Positions 44,117 through 54,605 of a stretch of DNA of 64,000 nucleotides are shown piece after piece. Origin of the DNA: Thioclava sp. SK-1 (GTDB taxonomy: Bacteria > Pseudomonadota > Alphaproteobacteria > Rhodobacterales > Rhodobacteraceae); contig NZ_MDHA01000025.1 of NCBI RefSeq assembly GCF_001705665.1, positions 62,001 through 126,000 of the forward strand. The letters run 5' to 3'. Every line of letters begins with the position of its first letter. Position 1 is the stretch's first letter. The notes under the pieces were generated by a model. It did no database searches and had not been told where the DNA came from. It saw only the letters and a program-made list of their open reading frames with translations. The position numbers and the translations under genes are program-made.

Positions 44117-45351
44117 GGGCGCGTTGGCGCGGCATTGCCAGCGGATTCAACGAATTCGATCAATTTGGGCAGGCAAATCGTTTTCAGATCATAGGTGTCA
44201 ACGATTTTGCGCCGGGCTGCGCCGCGCATTGCCTGAAAGGATTTGGGATCTGCCAATGCGCGGCTGAGTGCCTGGGACCAGCCATTGATGTCAAAAAAAT
44301 CCACCAGCTGACCAGTTTGGCCGTGGTTGATGACCTCTTGCACCGGGGGGGTATTCGAGGCGATGACCGCGCAGCCTGCGCTCATGCTTTCCATCAGCGA
44401 CCAGCTGAGGACGAACGGGTAGGTTAGGTAGGCATGTGCGCGACTGACCTGGAGCATCGACACGTAGTCTGTATAGGGGATACGGCCAAGGAAATGCACG
44501 CGTGACAGGTCGAGGTCTTGTTGGACCTCCTCTAGAAAGATCTGCTTCCAGCTTTTATCGCCAGGCGGGGCGGCACCGTAGCTTTGACCTTCATCGCCCA
44601 CGATTAACACATGCGCGTTGGGGCGGCTTTTCAAAACCTGGGGCAGCGCCCGCATGAAGATGTGATAGCCGCGATAGGGTTCCAAAGAGCGGTTCACAAA
44701 GGTGAGCACTTCGTCGCCTGTGTGAAAGGTCGGGCCGTTAGGTACGGTGAACTGTGCGTTGGGATTGGGGCACACCACATTTGTATCCACGCCATCGTGG
44801 CAGATGGTGATCTTGGGTTGAAATTCCGGCTGAAAGGTACTGGCCTGAAATGCGGTGGGCGAAAGGGCGGCATCCGCCTGTACCATGGATTGGATAAGAT
44901 GGGCCGCGCGTGCCGTCGTTGAAATCCGCGTATCGAGCGGGTTTTTACGGCGAAATTCAGGATCAAAATCTGTATCCAACCCGGCGGTCTGATACATCAG
45001 CTCAGCATAGACCAGGAGTTTGGCCTGCGGCCAGACCTCTTTGAGGTACAGCGTTTCGCCCCAACCGGAATGGCCGAAGATGACATCTGGATGATAGCCA
45101 TGCGTGTCGCGCATCTGACGTGCGGCCCGTGCCGCCTTCAGACCGCGTTCCGAAGATTTGGCATACATGTTTGTCAGCGGGGAGGACAGTGTGACCTCGG
45201 CCGGTGTCCGGTATTTGACGACCCGGACCGGAGATTGACGCATATTGGTTTCTGCCGTCAATGCCACAACATCATGCCCACGCTGCGCCAGTGCCGGGGC
45301 CAGATGTGGGAACTGACCGGGAAAGTTTTGATGCACGAATAAGATCTTCAA
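44086..45351 (-). CDS. Family-4-type glycosyltransferase
   Basis: 421 residues, GT-B fold. The N-terminus [20 protein letters not shown] and the donor-domain sequence LTFVNRSLEPYRGYHIFMRAL, RVHFLGRIPYTDYVSML, and SLMESMSAGCAVIASNTPPVQEVI match family 4 transferases. The start is a TTG that overlaps the yejF stop (TTGA), so it is translationally coupled to the yej operon. Donor and acceptor are unknown. The C-terminal PIHLAKNIPG is encoded by repeat copy B. Confidence 0.85.
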   Translation of the reverse strand: MKILFVHQNFPGQFPHLAPALAQRGHDVVALTAETNMRQSPVRVVKYRTPAEVTLSSPLTNMYAKSSERGLKAARAARQMRDTHGYHPDVIFGHSGWGETLYLKEVWPQAKLLVYAELMYQTAGLDTDFDPEFRRKNPLDTRISTTARAAHLIQSMVQADAALSPTAFQASTFQPEFQPKITICHDGVDTNVVCPNPNAQFTVPNGPTFHTGDEVLTFVNRSLEPYRGYHIFMRALPQVLKSRPNAHVLIVGDEGQSYGAAPPGDKSWKQIFLEEVQQDLDLSRVHFLGRIPYTDYVSMLQVSRAHAYLTYPFVLSWSLMESMSAGCAVIASNTPPVQEVINHGQTGQLVDFFDINGWSQALSRALADPKSFQAMRGAARRKIVDTYDLKTICLPKLIEFVESAGNAAPTRPIHLAKNIPG

Positions 45352-46943
45352 ACGGTCTCTCCGAGGGCGGCGGCCAATAGCTCCCGGGTATAGGCCGTTT
45401 GTGGCGAATTGAAGACCTGTACGGCGGCGCCTGCTTCGACGACATCGCCGCGTTTCATCACCATTACCTTGTGCGACAAAGCCCGGACCACGCGCAGATC
45501 GTGACTGATAAACAGATAGGCCAGACCGTAGCGTTTTTGCAAATCGCGCAGCAGATCAACAATCTGCACCTGCACTGTCATATCCAACGCCGACGTCGGT
45601 TCGTCCAGAACGACCACTTTGGGCCGTAAGATCATCGCCCGCGCGATGGCAATCCGCTGTCTTTGACCGCCCGAAAATTCATGCGGGTAACGATGGCGTG
45701 CCTGTGGATCAAGGCCGACTTCTTGCATGATCTGAGTGACCATTTCACTGCGGTCGCGGCCAGGTTCAACACCATGCACCGTCAGACCTTCTGCAATGAT
45801 CTGCTCGACCGTCATACGCGGGCTTAACGAGCCAAAGGGATCCTGGAATACGATTTGCATATCGCGGCGCAGATCGCGCAGCTTCCCCGATCCCCATTGC
45901 GAAATATCATCGCCTTGATACAGGATCGGGCCATCCGATTGGATCAACCGCATTATAGCCAATGCCAGCGTCGTTTTCCCCGATCCAGATTCGCCCACAA
46001 TACCCAGCGTCTCCCCCGCACGGACAGACAGGCTTGCGCCGTTAACCGCCTTCACATGGCCCACAGTGCGGCGCAGCAATCCGCGTTGCACCGGGAACCA
46101 GACCTTCAGATCGTCGGTCCGGACCAGCTCTGGCGCGCTGGCATCCACCGGCTGAGGCAGGCCCTGCGGCTCGGCATTAAGCAGTTTCTTGGTATAAGGG
46201 TGCTGCGGGTTTGAGAAAATTTCCTCTGCCGGGCCTTGTTCCACAATCTCGCCCTGGCTCATGACGCAGACATGATCTGCGATGCGGCGCACGACGTTCA
46301 GATCATGGCTGATGAACAACAGGCTCATGCCCATTTCGCGTTTCAAATCGGCCAGAAGTTCCAGGATCTGCGCCTCGATCGTGACATCCAATGCGGTGGT
46401 CGGTTCATCTGCGATCAGCAGATCTGGCCCATTGGCCAAAGCCATTGCGATCATCACGCGCTGACGCTGGCCGCCCGAGAGTTGATGCGGATAATCATCC
46501 AACCGCGTTTCGGGGTCAGGGATGCCGACTTTGTTCAGCAAATCAATGATCCGGCCACGCGCCTTGGATCCGCGCACCCCCTGATGCAAGGCCAGGCTTT
46601 CGCCCAGCTGTTTTTCCAACGTGTGCAACGGGTTAAGGGACGTCATCGGCTCTTGAAAGATGAAGCTGATGTCATTCCCGCGCACCTTGCGCAGCATTTT
46701 GTCGCTGGCGCCAACCATCTCTTGACCTTCGTAGATCACAGAGCCTTCCATGCGCGCATTGGGTCCCAGAAGCTGCACGGTCGACAAAGCGGTGACGGAT
46801 TTCCCGGACCCAGATTCACCAACCAAGGCAACGGTCTGTCCCCGCTGAACGGAAAATGTCACGCCTTTGACCGCAGGTGATATTGCGCCGCCCTGCTGAA
46901 AGGAGATCTTCAGATCGCGCACATCTAAAATTGCATCGCTCAT
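45348..46943 (-). CDS. yejF: Peptide ABC transporter ATP-binding protein, double NBD (YejF type)
   Basis: 531 residues with two complete ATPase domains: [28 protein letters not shown] and [12 protein letters not shown], then [28 protein letters not shown] and [11 protein letters not shown]. The tandem layout and the operon position identify YejF, the ATPase of the YejABEF importer (oligopeptides, microcin C in E. coli). It overlaps yejE upstream and the glycosyltransferase downstream by 4 bp or less. Confidence 0.93.
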   Translation of the reverse strand: MSDAILDVRDLKISFQQGGAISPAVKGVTFSVQRGQTVALVGESGSGKSVTALSTVQLLGPNARMEGSVIYEGQEMVGASDKMLRKVRGNDISFIFQEPMTSLNPLHTLEKQLGESLALHQGVRGSKARGRIIDLLNKVGIPDPETRLDDYPHQLSGGQRQRVMIAMALANGPDLLIADEPTTALDVTIEAQILELLADLKREMGMSLLFISHDLNVVRRIADHVCVMSQGEIVEQGPAEEIFSNPQHPYTKKLLNAEPQGLPQPVDASAPELVRTDDLKVWFPVQRGLLRRTVGHVKAVNGASLSVRAGETLGIVGESGSGKTTLALAIMRLIQSDGPILYQGDDISQWGSGKLRDLRRDMQIVFQDPFGSLSPRMTVEQIIAEGLTVHGVEPGRDRSEMVTQIMQEVGLDPQARHRYPHEFSGGQRQRIAIARAMILRPKVVVLDEPTSALDMTVQVQIVDLLRDLQKRYGLAYLFISHDLRVVRALSHKVMVMKRGDVVEAGAAVQVFNSPQTAYTRELLAAALGETV

Positions 46944-48049
46944 TTGAAGACCTTTCGGGGATCGAAGGCATCGCGCACACCTTCAAAGATAAACACCAGC
47001 AAGGACAACATAATCGCAAAGCTGAAAAAGGCCGAAAATGCCAGCCAAGGCGCCTGAAGGTTTTGTTTGCCCTGCAACGCCAGCTCCCCCAGGGATGGGG
47101 CGGAAGACGGCAGGCCGTAACCAAGATAATCAAGCGAAGCCAGCATCGAAATCGTGCCGGTGATGACAAAGGGCAGCATCGTCAATGTCGCGACCATCGC
47201 ATTGGGCAATATATGCCGAAACATGATGACCTTATCAGACACGCCCAAGGCCCGCGCGGCGCGCACATATTCAAAATTACGCGCCCGAAGGAATTCGGCC
47301 CGGACCACACCGACCAGCGCAGGCCAGCCAAACAGGATGGACACAAACACCAGCAGCCAAAAACCGCGCCCCAAAATCGCAAATAGGATGATGATGACAT
47401 AAAGCGATGGGGTAGAGGCCCATATCTCTAACGCGCGCTGGAAGATGATATCCGTCCGTCCACCGAAATAGCCCTGCACCGCACCCGCCGCAATGCCGAT
47501 AACAGAGGCCACGGTAGTGACAATCAAGGTGAATAAAATAGAGGTTCGGAACCCATAGATCACCCGCGCCAAAACATCGCGTGCCGTATCATCCGTGCCC
47601 AGCCAATGCGCCGCATCAGGGGCCGATGGCGCGGTGCCAACGTTGTTGATCGTGCGATAATGATAGGGAATCGGCGGCCAGATCATCCAGCCCTTGTCAA
47701 TTTTCTCACCCTCAACCGTGCCTTTGGTCTCGGCCTCTTGGATATAGGCTTCGGGGTCATCCCAGCATTCTTCGCGCCCGCCGGTGATGATCAGACATTG
47801 CACCGCCGGATCGCGGTAAATAGCTTCGGTTTTGAAATCCCCACCAAAGGCAGTTTCAGGATAGAAATTATAGGCGGGAAAGAAATACTTACCGTGATAA
47901 TTCACCACGATCGGCTTATCATTCGCCACCACCTCTGCCAGAAGCGAAATCGCAAAGATCACGATGAAGATCCCAAGCGACCACACAGCACGGCGATTGG
48001 CGGTGAAATTGTCCCAGCGACGCTGGTTCAGCGGGGAGAGCGCCATCAA
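46940..48049 (-). CDS. yejE: Peptide ABC transporter permease YejE
   Basis: 369-residue inner-membrane permease with an N-terminal helix ([21 protein letters not shown]), a long periplasmic insertion of about 100 residues that is typical of YejE, and the DppC-like core with [21 protein letters not shown], the EAA-type loop. The stop overlaps the start of yejF. Confidence 0.93.
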   Translation of the reverse strand: MMALSPLNQRRWDNFTANRRAVWSLGIFIVIFAISLLAEVVANDKPIVVNYHGKYFFPAYNFYPETAFGGDFKTEAIYRDPAVQCLIITGGREECWDDPEAYIQEAETKGTVEGEKIDKGWMIWPPIPYHYRTINNVGTAPSAPDAAHWLGTDDTARDVLARVIYGFRTSILFTLIVTTVASVIGIAAGAVQGYFGGRTDIIFQRALEIWASTPSLYVIIILFAILGRGFWLLVFVSILFGWPALVGVVRAEFLRARNFEYVRAARALGVSDKVIMFRHILPNAMVATLTMLPFVITGTISMLASLDYLGYGLPSSAPSLGELALQGKQNLQAPWLAFSAFFSFAIMLSLLVFIFEGVRDAFDPRKVFK

Positions 48050-49200
48050 CCTGCCCTCTTTTCAAAGTCGATCCTGGGATCAACAAAAATATACATCAGA
48101 TCTGACAAGATCCCCACGACCAGTGAGATCAGGCCAAACACATAAAGCGTGCCGAAAATCACCGGATAGTTGCGCTCTACCGCGGCCTGAAAGCCCAACA
48201 ACCCCAGCCCGTCCAGCGAAAAGATCGTTTCGATAATGATGGATGAACCAAAGAACACCCCAAGGAATGTGGCTGGAAAGCCTGCAATCACGATCAGCAT
48301 CGCGTTACGAAACACATGACCATACAGCACCCGTCCTTCGGTCAGGCCCTTCGCGCGCGCGGTGGTGACATATTGCTTGTTGATCTCATCCAGGAATGAA
48401 TTCTTGGTCAGCAACGTCAGCGTCGCAAAGCTGGAAATGGTCGTGGCGACCACCGGCAAAATAATGTGCCACAGGTAATCCTTGGCCTGACCCAGCAGCG
48501 AAAGCTGATCGAAATTATCCGAGGTCAGCCCGCGCAAAGGGAATATTTTCCAATAGGATCCCCCCGCAAACAGGACCATCAGCACAACCGCGAACAGGAA
48601 GCCGGGGATGGCATAGCCGATGATAATCGCGCCAGAGGTCCATGTATCAAAGGCCGTTCCATCTTTCACCGCCTTGCGGATGCCCAAGGGGATCGACACC
48701 AGATAGGCCAGCAGCGTCGACCACAGGCCCAAAGTGATCGATACGGGCATTTTATCCATAACCAGCGACATCACCGATTGGCTGTGGAAATAGCTCTCAC
48801 CGAAATCGAATGTCAGGTAATTGCCCATCATGATGAAAAATCGTGTGACTGCCGGGATCTTTTCCGTGGTGCATTCGGGCGCGCGCACCGATGGGGCCCC
48901 GGTAAAGCCTGTCTCGCAGACGATCCGCGAGAAGCCCATATCAACCTCTAGCTGACGCAGCTGTTCAGGGCTGATCCCGCGCGCCCCCTCATAGCCGCTG
49001 TCATCTACACCGCCCTGTCCGCCGCCGGCATCACCGCCGCCTGCGATGTTGCGCAAACTGTCCGCGCCGCCTTCAACACGGGCGATAATCTGTTCAATTG
49101 GTCCGCCGGGAACAAATTGTGTCAGGGTGAAATTGACGATCATGATGCCGATCAAGGTCGGAATGACCAGCAGCAATCGCCTGAGGATATAGGCGCCCAT
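48046..49200 (-). CDS. yejB: Peptide ABC transporter permease YejB
   Basis: 384 residues, DppB-like permease starting [34 protein letters not shown], followed by a Gly/Asp-rich periplasmic loop (about residues 45-75) and the EAA region [19 protein letters not shown]. It pairs with YejE. Its start lies 53 bp after yejA and its stop overlaps yejE. Confidence 0.93.
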   Translation of the reverse strand: MGAYILRRLLLVIPTLIGIMIVNFTLTQFVPGGPIEQIIARVEGGADSLRNIAGGGDAGGGQGGVDDSGYEGARGISPEQLRQLEVDMGFSRIVCETGFTGAPSVRAPECTTEKIPAVTRFFIMMGNYLTFDFGESYFHSQSVMSLVMDKMPVSITLGLWSTLLAYLVSIPLGIRKAVKDGTAFDTWTSGAIIIGYAIPGFLFAVVLMVLFAGGSYWKIFPLRGLTSDNFDQLSLLGQAKDYLWHIILPVVATTISSFATLTLLTKNSFLDEINKQYVTTARAKGLTEGRVLYGHVFRNAMLIVIAGFPATFLGVFFGSSIIIETIFSLDGLGLLGFQAAVERNYPVIFGTLYVFGLISLVVGILSDLMYIFVDPRIDFEKRAG

Positions 49201-49252
49201 GGGGGTTTTGCCCTTCTTGTTAGTGCAGGTTCATGACATCAGCTCGGCGCAA

Positions 49253-51145
49253 TTATAGCGCGCCTTCCGCCCGCAATTTTTCAGCCTTATCAGCGTTATA
49301 CCACCAAAAATCCATCTCACCCAACGCATAGGGGGGCAAGGTTTCCGGGTGCTCATACATATCGTAATAGGCAACGGTATGGGTGTTTTTATACCATTGC
49401 GGCACCCAGAACCGCGCTGCGCGTAACGCCCGATCCAATGCATGCACGCGTGGAACCAGTTCCTCTTTCGTATGTGCCTCTTCAACCAGTCGGATCAGCT
49501 TATCCACGCCCTCATTGGCAAAGCCCATCAAATTGAAAACGTCATTGGTCGATTTCGACCCGAAATATTGCTGCAGGTTGGATCCGGGCAACAGCCCCTG
49601 CCCCAACTGCGTGGTCATCATATCGAAATCAAAGCTACGGCGGCGGTTTTCCAGTTCAGCATCATCAATCCGATTGTAAACCGCATCCACGCCGATGGCG
49701 CGCAGGTTTTCAACATAGGGGTTCACCACACGGTCAAAGCTTTGGCTGTCGTCAATCACCTCTACACGCAGGGTTTGGCCATCGGCATTGCGGCGCAGGC
49801 CGTCATCGCCCACGCTCCAGCCCGCTTCGTCCAGCAACGCGGCCGCCTTACGCATGTTTTTACGGTCCAGCTGCCGCGCCCCTGACACGGGCGCCATCAC
49901 TGGCGCATCATCCAGCGTGCCTTCGGGCAATTCCTGGGCCAAAGGTTGCAAAATGGACAGCTCTTCCGGGGATGGCGCGCCTTTGGCCTCTAGCTCAGAG
50001 TTTTCCCAAATGGATTCAACGCGTTCATACAGGCCGTAAAACAGCGTTTCATTCGACCATTCGAAATTGAACATCAGGCCCAGCGCCTCGCGGACTTTAG
50101 GATCCGAGAATTTCTCCCGGCGCAGGTTGATCACAAAGGCCTGACCCGACGCGACATTGCCATTAGGCAATTCTGCACGCACCACCTGCCCTTTTTCAAA
50201 GGAGGGGAAGTTATACCCGGTCGCCCAGTTGATCGAACTGGCTTCGTTACGGAACGTATAGGCGCCCGCCTTGAACCCTTCAAAGGCGGAATTATAATCG
50301 CCAAAATATTCAATCCGGATCCGGTCAAAGTTATACCGGCCCTGATTGATCGGTAGATCCGCACCCCAATACTCTGGATTGCGTTTCCATGCGACCATTC
50401 GGCCATCGCGCGCGCTGTCAAATTCATAGGGGCCAGAGCCGATAAACGCGGTATTCAGACTGTCTTCCAGATCGATATTTTCGGCTTCAAACTGCGCCTG
50501 AGAGAATACCGGCAAACTGCCCACCGTTTGAATAATATCGCGCCGAGGATAGCCCTCGTGAAAAGTATATTTGATCCGCTTATCATCAAGAACCTCGGCC
50601 GTATCGACCATCTGAGTGATGACCTGCCGGAAAGATGACAGCCCCTTGTCCCGCAACTGTTCATAGGAAAACAGCACATCGGCAGTGGTCATCGGCGTGC
50701 CGTCTGAAAAGGTAATGCCGTCGCGTAGGGTAAAGATCACCCAATCCTTGCTGTCAGGATATTCCAGGGTTTTGCACAGCAGGCAATAGGTTTCACCGAC
50801 CGTGTCAGCGGTCCCCTCCATCATCGCTTCGATGGGCAGAGTGGCCAAGGCGGCAGGACGCCCCTTCACGGTATAGGGGTTGAATGTATCGAAATTCCCA
50901 GTGGTCCATTCCGACAGTTCACCGCCCTTGGGCGCATCAGGGTTCACATAGTTCAGATGCGCAAAATCATCGGCGTAGCTTGGTTCACCCAGCGTCGCGA
51001 TGCCAGAGGCCACAGTGGTGTCTTGCGCCCAAACATGTCCGCCCGCCACCATCAGACCCACAGAAACCAGAAGGCCCAGCCCCATCCGTTGTCGTCTTGC
51101 GGAATGGTCAAGCTGTTTGGCCGTCGCGATTGCCTGTGATGTCAT
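49253..51145 (-). CDS. yejA: Peptide ABC transporter substrate-binding protein YejA
   Basis: 630 residues of the SBP_bac_5 family with a signal peptide (LGLLVSVGLMVAGGHVWAQ). The body has GGELSEWTTGNFDTFNPYTVKG, FTLRDGITFSDGTPMTTADVLFSYE, and FVINLRREKFSDPKVREAL, as in YejA/oligopeptide-binding proteins. It is the first gene of the yejABEF operon. The upstream 233 bp hold a terminator for the cytochrome gene but no recognised operator. Confidence 0.93.
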   Translation of the reverse strand: MTSQAIATAKQLDHSARRQRMGLGLLVSVGLMVAGGHVWAQDTTVASGIATLGEPSYADDFAHLNYVNPDAPKGGELSEWTTGNFDTFNPYTVKGRPAALATLPIEAMMEGTADTVGETYCLLCKTLEYPDSKDWVIFTLRDGITFSDGTPMTTADVLFSYEQLRDKGLSSFRQVITQMVDTAEVLDDKRIKYTFHEGYPRRDIIQTVGSLPVFSQAQFEAENIDLEDSLNTAFIGSGPYEFDSARDGRMVAWKRNPEYWGADLPINQGRYNFDRIRIEYFGDYNSAFEGFKAGAYTFRNEASSINWATGYNFPSFEKGQVVRAELPNGNVASGQAFVINLRREKFSDPKVREALGLMFNFEWSNETLFYGLYERVESIWENSELEAKGAPSPEELSILQPLAQELPEGTLDDAPVMAPVSGARQLDRKNMRKAAALLDEAGWSVGDDGLRRNADGQTLRVEVIDDSQSFDRVVNPYVENLRAIGVDAVYNRIDDAELENRRRSFDFDMMTTQLGQGLLPGSNLQQYFGSKSTNDVFNLMGFANEGVDKLIRLVEEAHTKEELVPRVHALDRALRAARFWVPQWYKNTHTVAYYDMYEHPETLPPYALGEMDFWWYNADKAEKLRAEGAL

Positions 51146-51310
51146 CCTTGGCGTCCCCTATTGTAACTGCACGCGTTTCCGCTTGTCGGGAATAGGTAAA
51201 GGCCCAATGGCCAAAGCTTCAAGTTGCTTCTGCGTGAACAGGCCCGTGATCGCGACATTTCTATGAAATTTCGATCTTTGGCCGCAGCTGCGACCAAAGC
51301 TTGGCGATGG

Positions 51311-51338
51311 AAAAAAGGCCACACCTTGCGGCATGGCC
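51311..51338 (-). terminator. Rho-independent terminator of the cytochrome c gene
   Basis: On the minus strand, GGCCATGCC-GCAA-GGTGTGGCC forms a 9-bp stem with two G-U pairs and a GNRA tetraloop, followed by TTTTTT (51316-51311). It lies 41 bp after the cytochrome gene stop. Confidence 0.85.
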
Positions 51339-51378
51339 CAAAATCGCGGTGCATCCCCTCCCTAAATCAGGGACGATG

Positions 51379-51921
51379 TCACTGCACGCTTTCCAGATAG
51401 GCGATCAGGTCATTGCGATCTTCGGGTTTACGCAGACCTGCAAAAGACATCTTATTGCCCGGGATAAAGTCTTTCGGCTTTTCTAACCATGCGTCCAGCG
51501 CTGCATAATCCCAAGTGCCACCATGCCCGGCCATCGCGTCGGAATAGGCGAAGCCATCCACACCGCCGATTGCACGGTTCACAACACCGTCCAGATGCGG
51601 CCCGGTGCCATTGCTGCCATCCATCTTGTGGCAGGCTTTGCATTTGTTGAACACTTTTTCACCCTTGGCAGCATCGCCGGTCCCAAGTGCGATTTGCGGT
51701 CCTTCGTCCTCCGCCTCGGCGGTATCATCTGCGACGGCCAATAAATCGCCCGGTGCATCCGTCATCATGGCAACTTCGGCATGGTCCTCCCCTTCGTGGC
51801 CACTGTCATGACCACCACCTACGGCGAACAGCGCGCTCGCCGCCCAGCTGCTTAGAAGATAGAACAGGAAAGCGCTCAGAAACGCACCCGCTGCTTTGAG
51901 GAAATTGGTAGAATTGAACAT
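51379..51921 (-). CDS. Membrane-anchored c-type cytochrome (c552/CycM type)
   Basis: 180 residues. An uncleaved N-terminal helix (LKAAGAFLSAFLFYLLSSWAAS) anchors it, an acidic linker follows, and the class I domain has C94-K-A-C-H98 with axial Met158 (PGNKMSF). Such cytochromes carry electrons from the bc1 complex to terminal oxidases, such as the cbb3 enzyme encoded in this window. It is divergent from pheA. Confidence 0.9.
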   Translation of the reverse strand: MFNSTNFLKAAGAFLSAFLFYLLSSWAASALFAVGGGHDSGHEGEDHAEVAMMTDAPGDLLAVADDTAEAEDEGPQIALGTGDAAKGEKVFNKCKACHKMDGSNGTGPHLDGVVNRAIGGVDGFAYSDAMAGHGGTWDYAALDAWLEKPKDFIPGNKMSFAGLRKPEDRNDLIAYLESVQ

Positions 51922-52059
51922 GGCTCGTCCCTGATTGGCTGTTCAGTTGATCGCATGTAGTCAGCTTGTCAGCTTTCTTTCAAGAAAAGTTTGACAAACG
52001 TGATTTTTCTGGCGGACCAGATGCAATCTCCTGAAGGTCTCCTCTACGGCCTCCCCGCC

Positions 52060-52082
52060 GTATTTGCTGTATTTGCTGTATT
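52060..52082. repeat. Short tandem repeat of GTATTTGCT
   Basis: Two exact copies of GTATTTGCT (52060-52068, 52069-52077) and a partial third (GTATTA) in the 278-bp region between the cytochrome gene and pheA, about 120 bp before the pheA start. It may lie in a promoter; the rest of the spacer shows nothing recognised. Confidence 0.5.
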
Positions 52083-52199
52083 ATGGCGCGGACATGTGGA
52101 AACGTCACCCCCCACCTTCGGCCTTTTCTTGTGTGAAGACACGGGTTAGGCAGTCTTGTCCGTAAAACCACGCGATTGACGCATATCGGGGAACAAAAA

Positions 52200-53042
52200 A
52201 TGAGCACCAACCGGATCGCTTTCCAAGGGGAATTAGGGGCCTATTCGCATCAGGCCTGCCATGATTCGTATCCACATATGGAGGCATTGCCCTGCCGGAC
52301 CTTTGAGGACGCGATCGAAGCTGTGCGCGCAAATGACGCAGATCTTGCGATGCTGCCGGTGGAGAATTCAACCTATGGCCGGGTCGCAGACATCCATCAT
52401 CTGCTGCCCGAATCTGGTTTGAACATCATCGGAGAGGGATTCGTGCGGGTGCATGTGAACCTGCTGGCCCTGCCCGGCACGAAGCTTTCACAGGTGAAAA
52501 CCGCGATGAGCCATACTGTCTTGCTGGGTCAGGTGCGGGGCTTTCTGCAAAAGCATGATTTGAAGCGCCGCGTGGGCGCCGATACAGCGGGTTCCGCCAA
52601 AATTGTCGCAGAATTGGGTGATCCGTCCACAGCCGCGCTGGCCTCTGAATTGGCCGGAGAGATCTATGGTCTTGAGGTCTTGGCCCGCCATATTGAGGAT
52701 CAGGCCAATAACACCACGCGTTTCCTAGTGATGTCACCGACCCCGGATATGTCACGCCGGGCGGAGCGGATGATGACCAGCTTTGTGTTCCGGGTGCGCA
52801 ATATTCCTGCCGCGCTGTATAAGGCGATGGGCGGGTTCGCAACCAATGGCGTGAATATGACCAAGTTGGAAAGCTATATGGTGAAGGGCAATTTTACCGC
52901 GACACAATTCTATGCCGATATTGAAGGCCATCCAGACGATGCCGCGGTTCAGCGCGCCTTAGAGGAGCTGGGATATTTCACTGATTACCTTGAAATTTTA
53001 GGCACATATCCGGCAGATCCTCGTCGCGCCGAAATCGGGTGA
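52200..53042 (+). CDS. pheA: Prephenate dehydratase
   Basis: Converts prephenate to phenylpyruvate for phenylalanine synthesis. The 280-residue frame starts at the ATG at 52200 (MSTNRIAFQGELGAYSHQAC). Catalytic landmarks include MLPVENSTYGRV and NNTTRFLVMSP with the TRF motif; a C-terminal ACT domain (RNIPAALYKAMGGFATNGVNMTKLES) should bind Phe for feedback control. No chorismate mutase domain is present, so this is the monofunctional type. Confidence 0.94.
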   Translation: MSTNRIAFQGELGAYSHQACHDSYPHMEALPCRTFEDAIEAVRANDADLAMLPVENSTYGRVADIHHLLPESGLNIIGEGFVRVHVNLLALPGTKLSQVKTAMSHTVLLGQVRGFLQKHDLKRRVGADTAGSAKIVAELGDPSTAALASELAGEIYGLEVLARHIEDQANNTTRFLVMSPTPDMSRRAERMMTSFVFRVRNIPAALYKAMGGFATNGVNMTKLESYMVKGNFTATQFYADIEGHPDDAAVQRALEELGYFTDYLEILGTYPADPRRAEIG

Positions 53043-53049
53043 TTTCGCT

Positions 53050-53075
53050 GGTCGGGGCCGTGCAAGGCCCCGGCC
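53050..53075. terminator. Hairpin between convergent pheA and an SRPBCC gene
   Basis: Arms GGTCGGGGCC/GGCCCCGGCC form a 10-bp G-C stem (one G-U or mismatch position) around a 6-nt loop, 8 bp after the pheA stop; there is no U-tract. Confidence 0.5.
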
Positions 53076-53090
53076 CTAACAGCGTTTGTC

Positions 53091-53561
53091 TTACGACAAT
53101 GCCGTCAGATGCCGCGCCTCTATCTCGCGCGCGTAGGCGGCGATCCGGCGATCAAATTTGCGATCCAGGCTGGCCCGGCCCAGCTTGGCCGATTGCAACA
53201 TCAGCCGTGCTCCCAGCGTGCGTGGACGCACGTCTATGCCCACCTGCACCCGTGTGCGCGCGCTGGAAAGCGCGGTCAGAAGCACCGCAATCGACAAATC
53301 AAAGCTGGAGGATTGTCCGGTGAATTCCAACGCATCTGGCCGTTCAAACCGTGTGACCTTCATCGAGATCTGGCGCGCCTTCCCACGGAAGTGGAAATCA
53401 ACATCCCAACCCATACCAAGCCCTGCGACCGTCAGATCATCGGTGCGCCGGAAATCGATGCCCCGATCCCGCCCCGCCTGTTCAAACGCAGTAAAATCCG
53501 TCAGTTGATCATAGACGAAATCGATAGGAGCGGTAATGTCCTCACGCGTTGAGAATTTCAT
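53091..53561 (-). CDS. SRPBCC-family protein
   Basis: 156 residues beginning MKFSTREDITAPIDFVYDQLTDFTAFEQAG, the first strand and helices of a START/polyketide-cyclase-like fold. It continues GMGWDVDFHFRGKARQISMKV and ends with a helix, LMLQSAKLGRASLDRKFDRRIAAYAREIE. The ligand and function are unknown. It is convergent with pheA and has its own start near 53561, with AGGAG upstream. Confidence 0.8.
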   Translation of the reverse strand: MKFSTREDITAPIDFVYDQLTDFTAFEQAGRDRGIDFRRTDDLTVAGLGMGWDVDFHFRGKARQISMKVTRFERPDALEFTGQSSSFDLSIAVLLTALSSARTRVQVGIDVRPRTLGARLMLQSAKLGRASLDRKFDRRIAAYAREIEARHLTALS

Positions 53562-53636
53562 CTGACACTCCTTTCCCACGACGATTGCGGGTCTTTACCG
53601 AAAGCTAACGTTATGCACGTCTTAAGGGTTCTTACG

Positions 53637-54605
53637 TCAATCCAGACGATCTGCAAGCCATTCGCGCATCAACCACCCGGCAATCGCGCCAACCCGTGGC
53701 GCAGCGATCACGCCATCCGCCCCAGAATAAATCTGCAAAAGCCGCTCTCGACTGACCCAAAGCGCATCTTCAATTTCAATCGGATCGACCTCAATTGTGG
53801 TGCTGGTGGCCTCGGCACGGCAGCCCAACATTAATGAGGCCGGAAAGGGCCAGGGCTGTGATGCGATAATATGCACGGCACCGGTTTTTACACCCGTCTC
53901 TTCCATCACCTCACGGCGCACGGCATCTTCGATACATTCACCTGGCTCCATGAACCCGGCCAGGCAAGAATACATCCCCTCTGGCCAGCCCGGCGAACGC
54001 CCCAGTAAAACTTGATTGCCCTGCGTGACCAACATGATGACGACGGGATCGGTGCGCGGAAAATGCTGCGTGCTGCAATCGGGGCAGCGCCGCACCCAGC
54101 CGGCCTGTTCAATCGCACTGGGCGATCCGCAGGCGGCACAAAACCGATGGGTGGAATGCCACGACAGCAAACCGCGTGCAGTCGCTGCCAGCTCACCCGC
54201 GCGGGCATCCAGGAAGGTCAACCGGCCGCGCAGCTCTGCGAAGACCGCACCGGCCGGCAAATCCGGATGGGCCTGTTCGCTGGCGTCCAAAAACACCGAA
54301 GCATCAGGCAAGGGTCCACTGGGCACCCAGCCCGTGACATCCTGCGCGAAGACCGGCACGCCTTGCGAATGGCCTAAAAACAGTGGCGCTGTCTGCGATG
54401 AGGTCAACAAATGATGCCCCGGTGGCACAGATGCCAGACCCTGACCCAAAACCGGATCCACCGCAGCCCCAGGGGCTGCAAATAGTGGCCGCCCATGCCA
54501 AAGCGGCAAGACGCACGTCGCCGGATCACGCAGATACTGGGCCAACACCGCGGTATTTCTGCGCAGATGTGCCGCACGATCCAAGCCAGAGCCGGCAAAT
54601 GCCAT
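53637..54605 (-). CDS. nudC: NADH pyrophosphatase/NAD-capped RNA decapping Nudix hydrolase
   Basis: 322 residues from the ATG at 54605 (MAFAGSGLDRAAHLRRN). The Zn ribbon is CAACG and CPDCSTQHFPR; the Nudix box is GFMEPGECIEDAVRREVMEETGV, followed by the NudC motif SQPWPFPASLM. It hydrolyses NADH to NMNH and AMP and removes NAD caps from RNA. A GTG start at 54713 would add 36 Gly/Ala/Pro-rich residues and has no ribosome-binding site, so I prefer the shorter form. Confidence 0.92.
   Translation of the reverse strand: MAFAGSGLDRAAHLRRNTAVLAQYLRDPATCVLPLWHGRPLFAAPGAAVDPVLGQGLASVPPGHHLLTSSQTAPLFLGHSQGVPVFAQDVTGWVPSGPLPDASVFLDASEQAHPDLPAGAVFAELRGRLTFLDARAGELAATARGLLSWHSTHRFCAACGSPSAIEQAGWVRRCPDCSTQHFPRTDPVVIMLVTQGNQVLLGRSPGWPEGMYSCLAGFMEPGECIEDAVRREVMEETGVKTGAVHIIASQPWPFPASLMLGCRAEATSTTIEVDPIEIEDALWVSRERLLQIYSGADGVIAAPRVGAIAGWLMREWLADRLD

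Noticed and set aside
51922-52020. An FNR box before the cytochrome c gene (TTGACAAACGTGAT)
   Set aside because: The second half-site does not mirror the first, so it does not meet the symmetric FNR pattern seen at the four reported sites.
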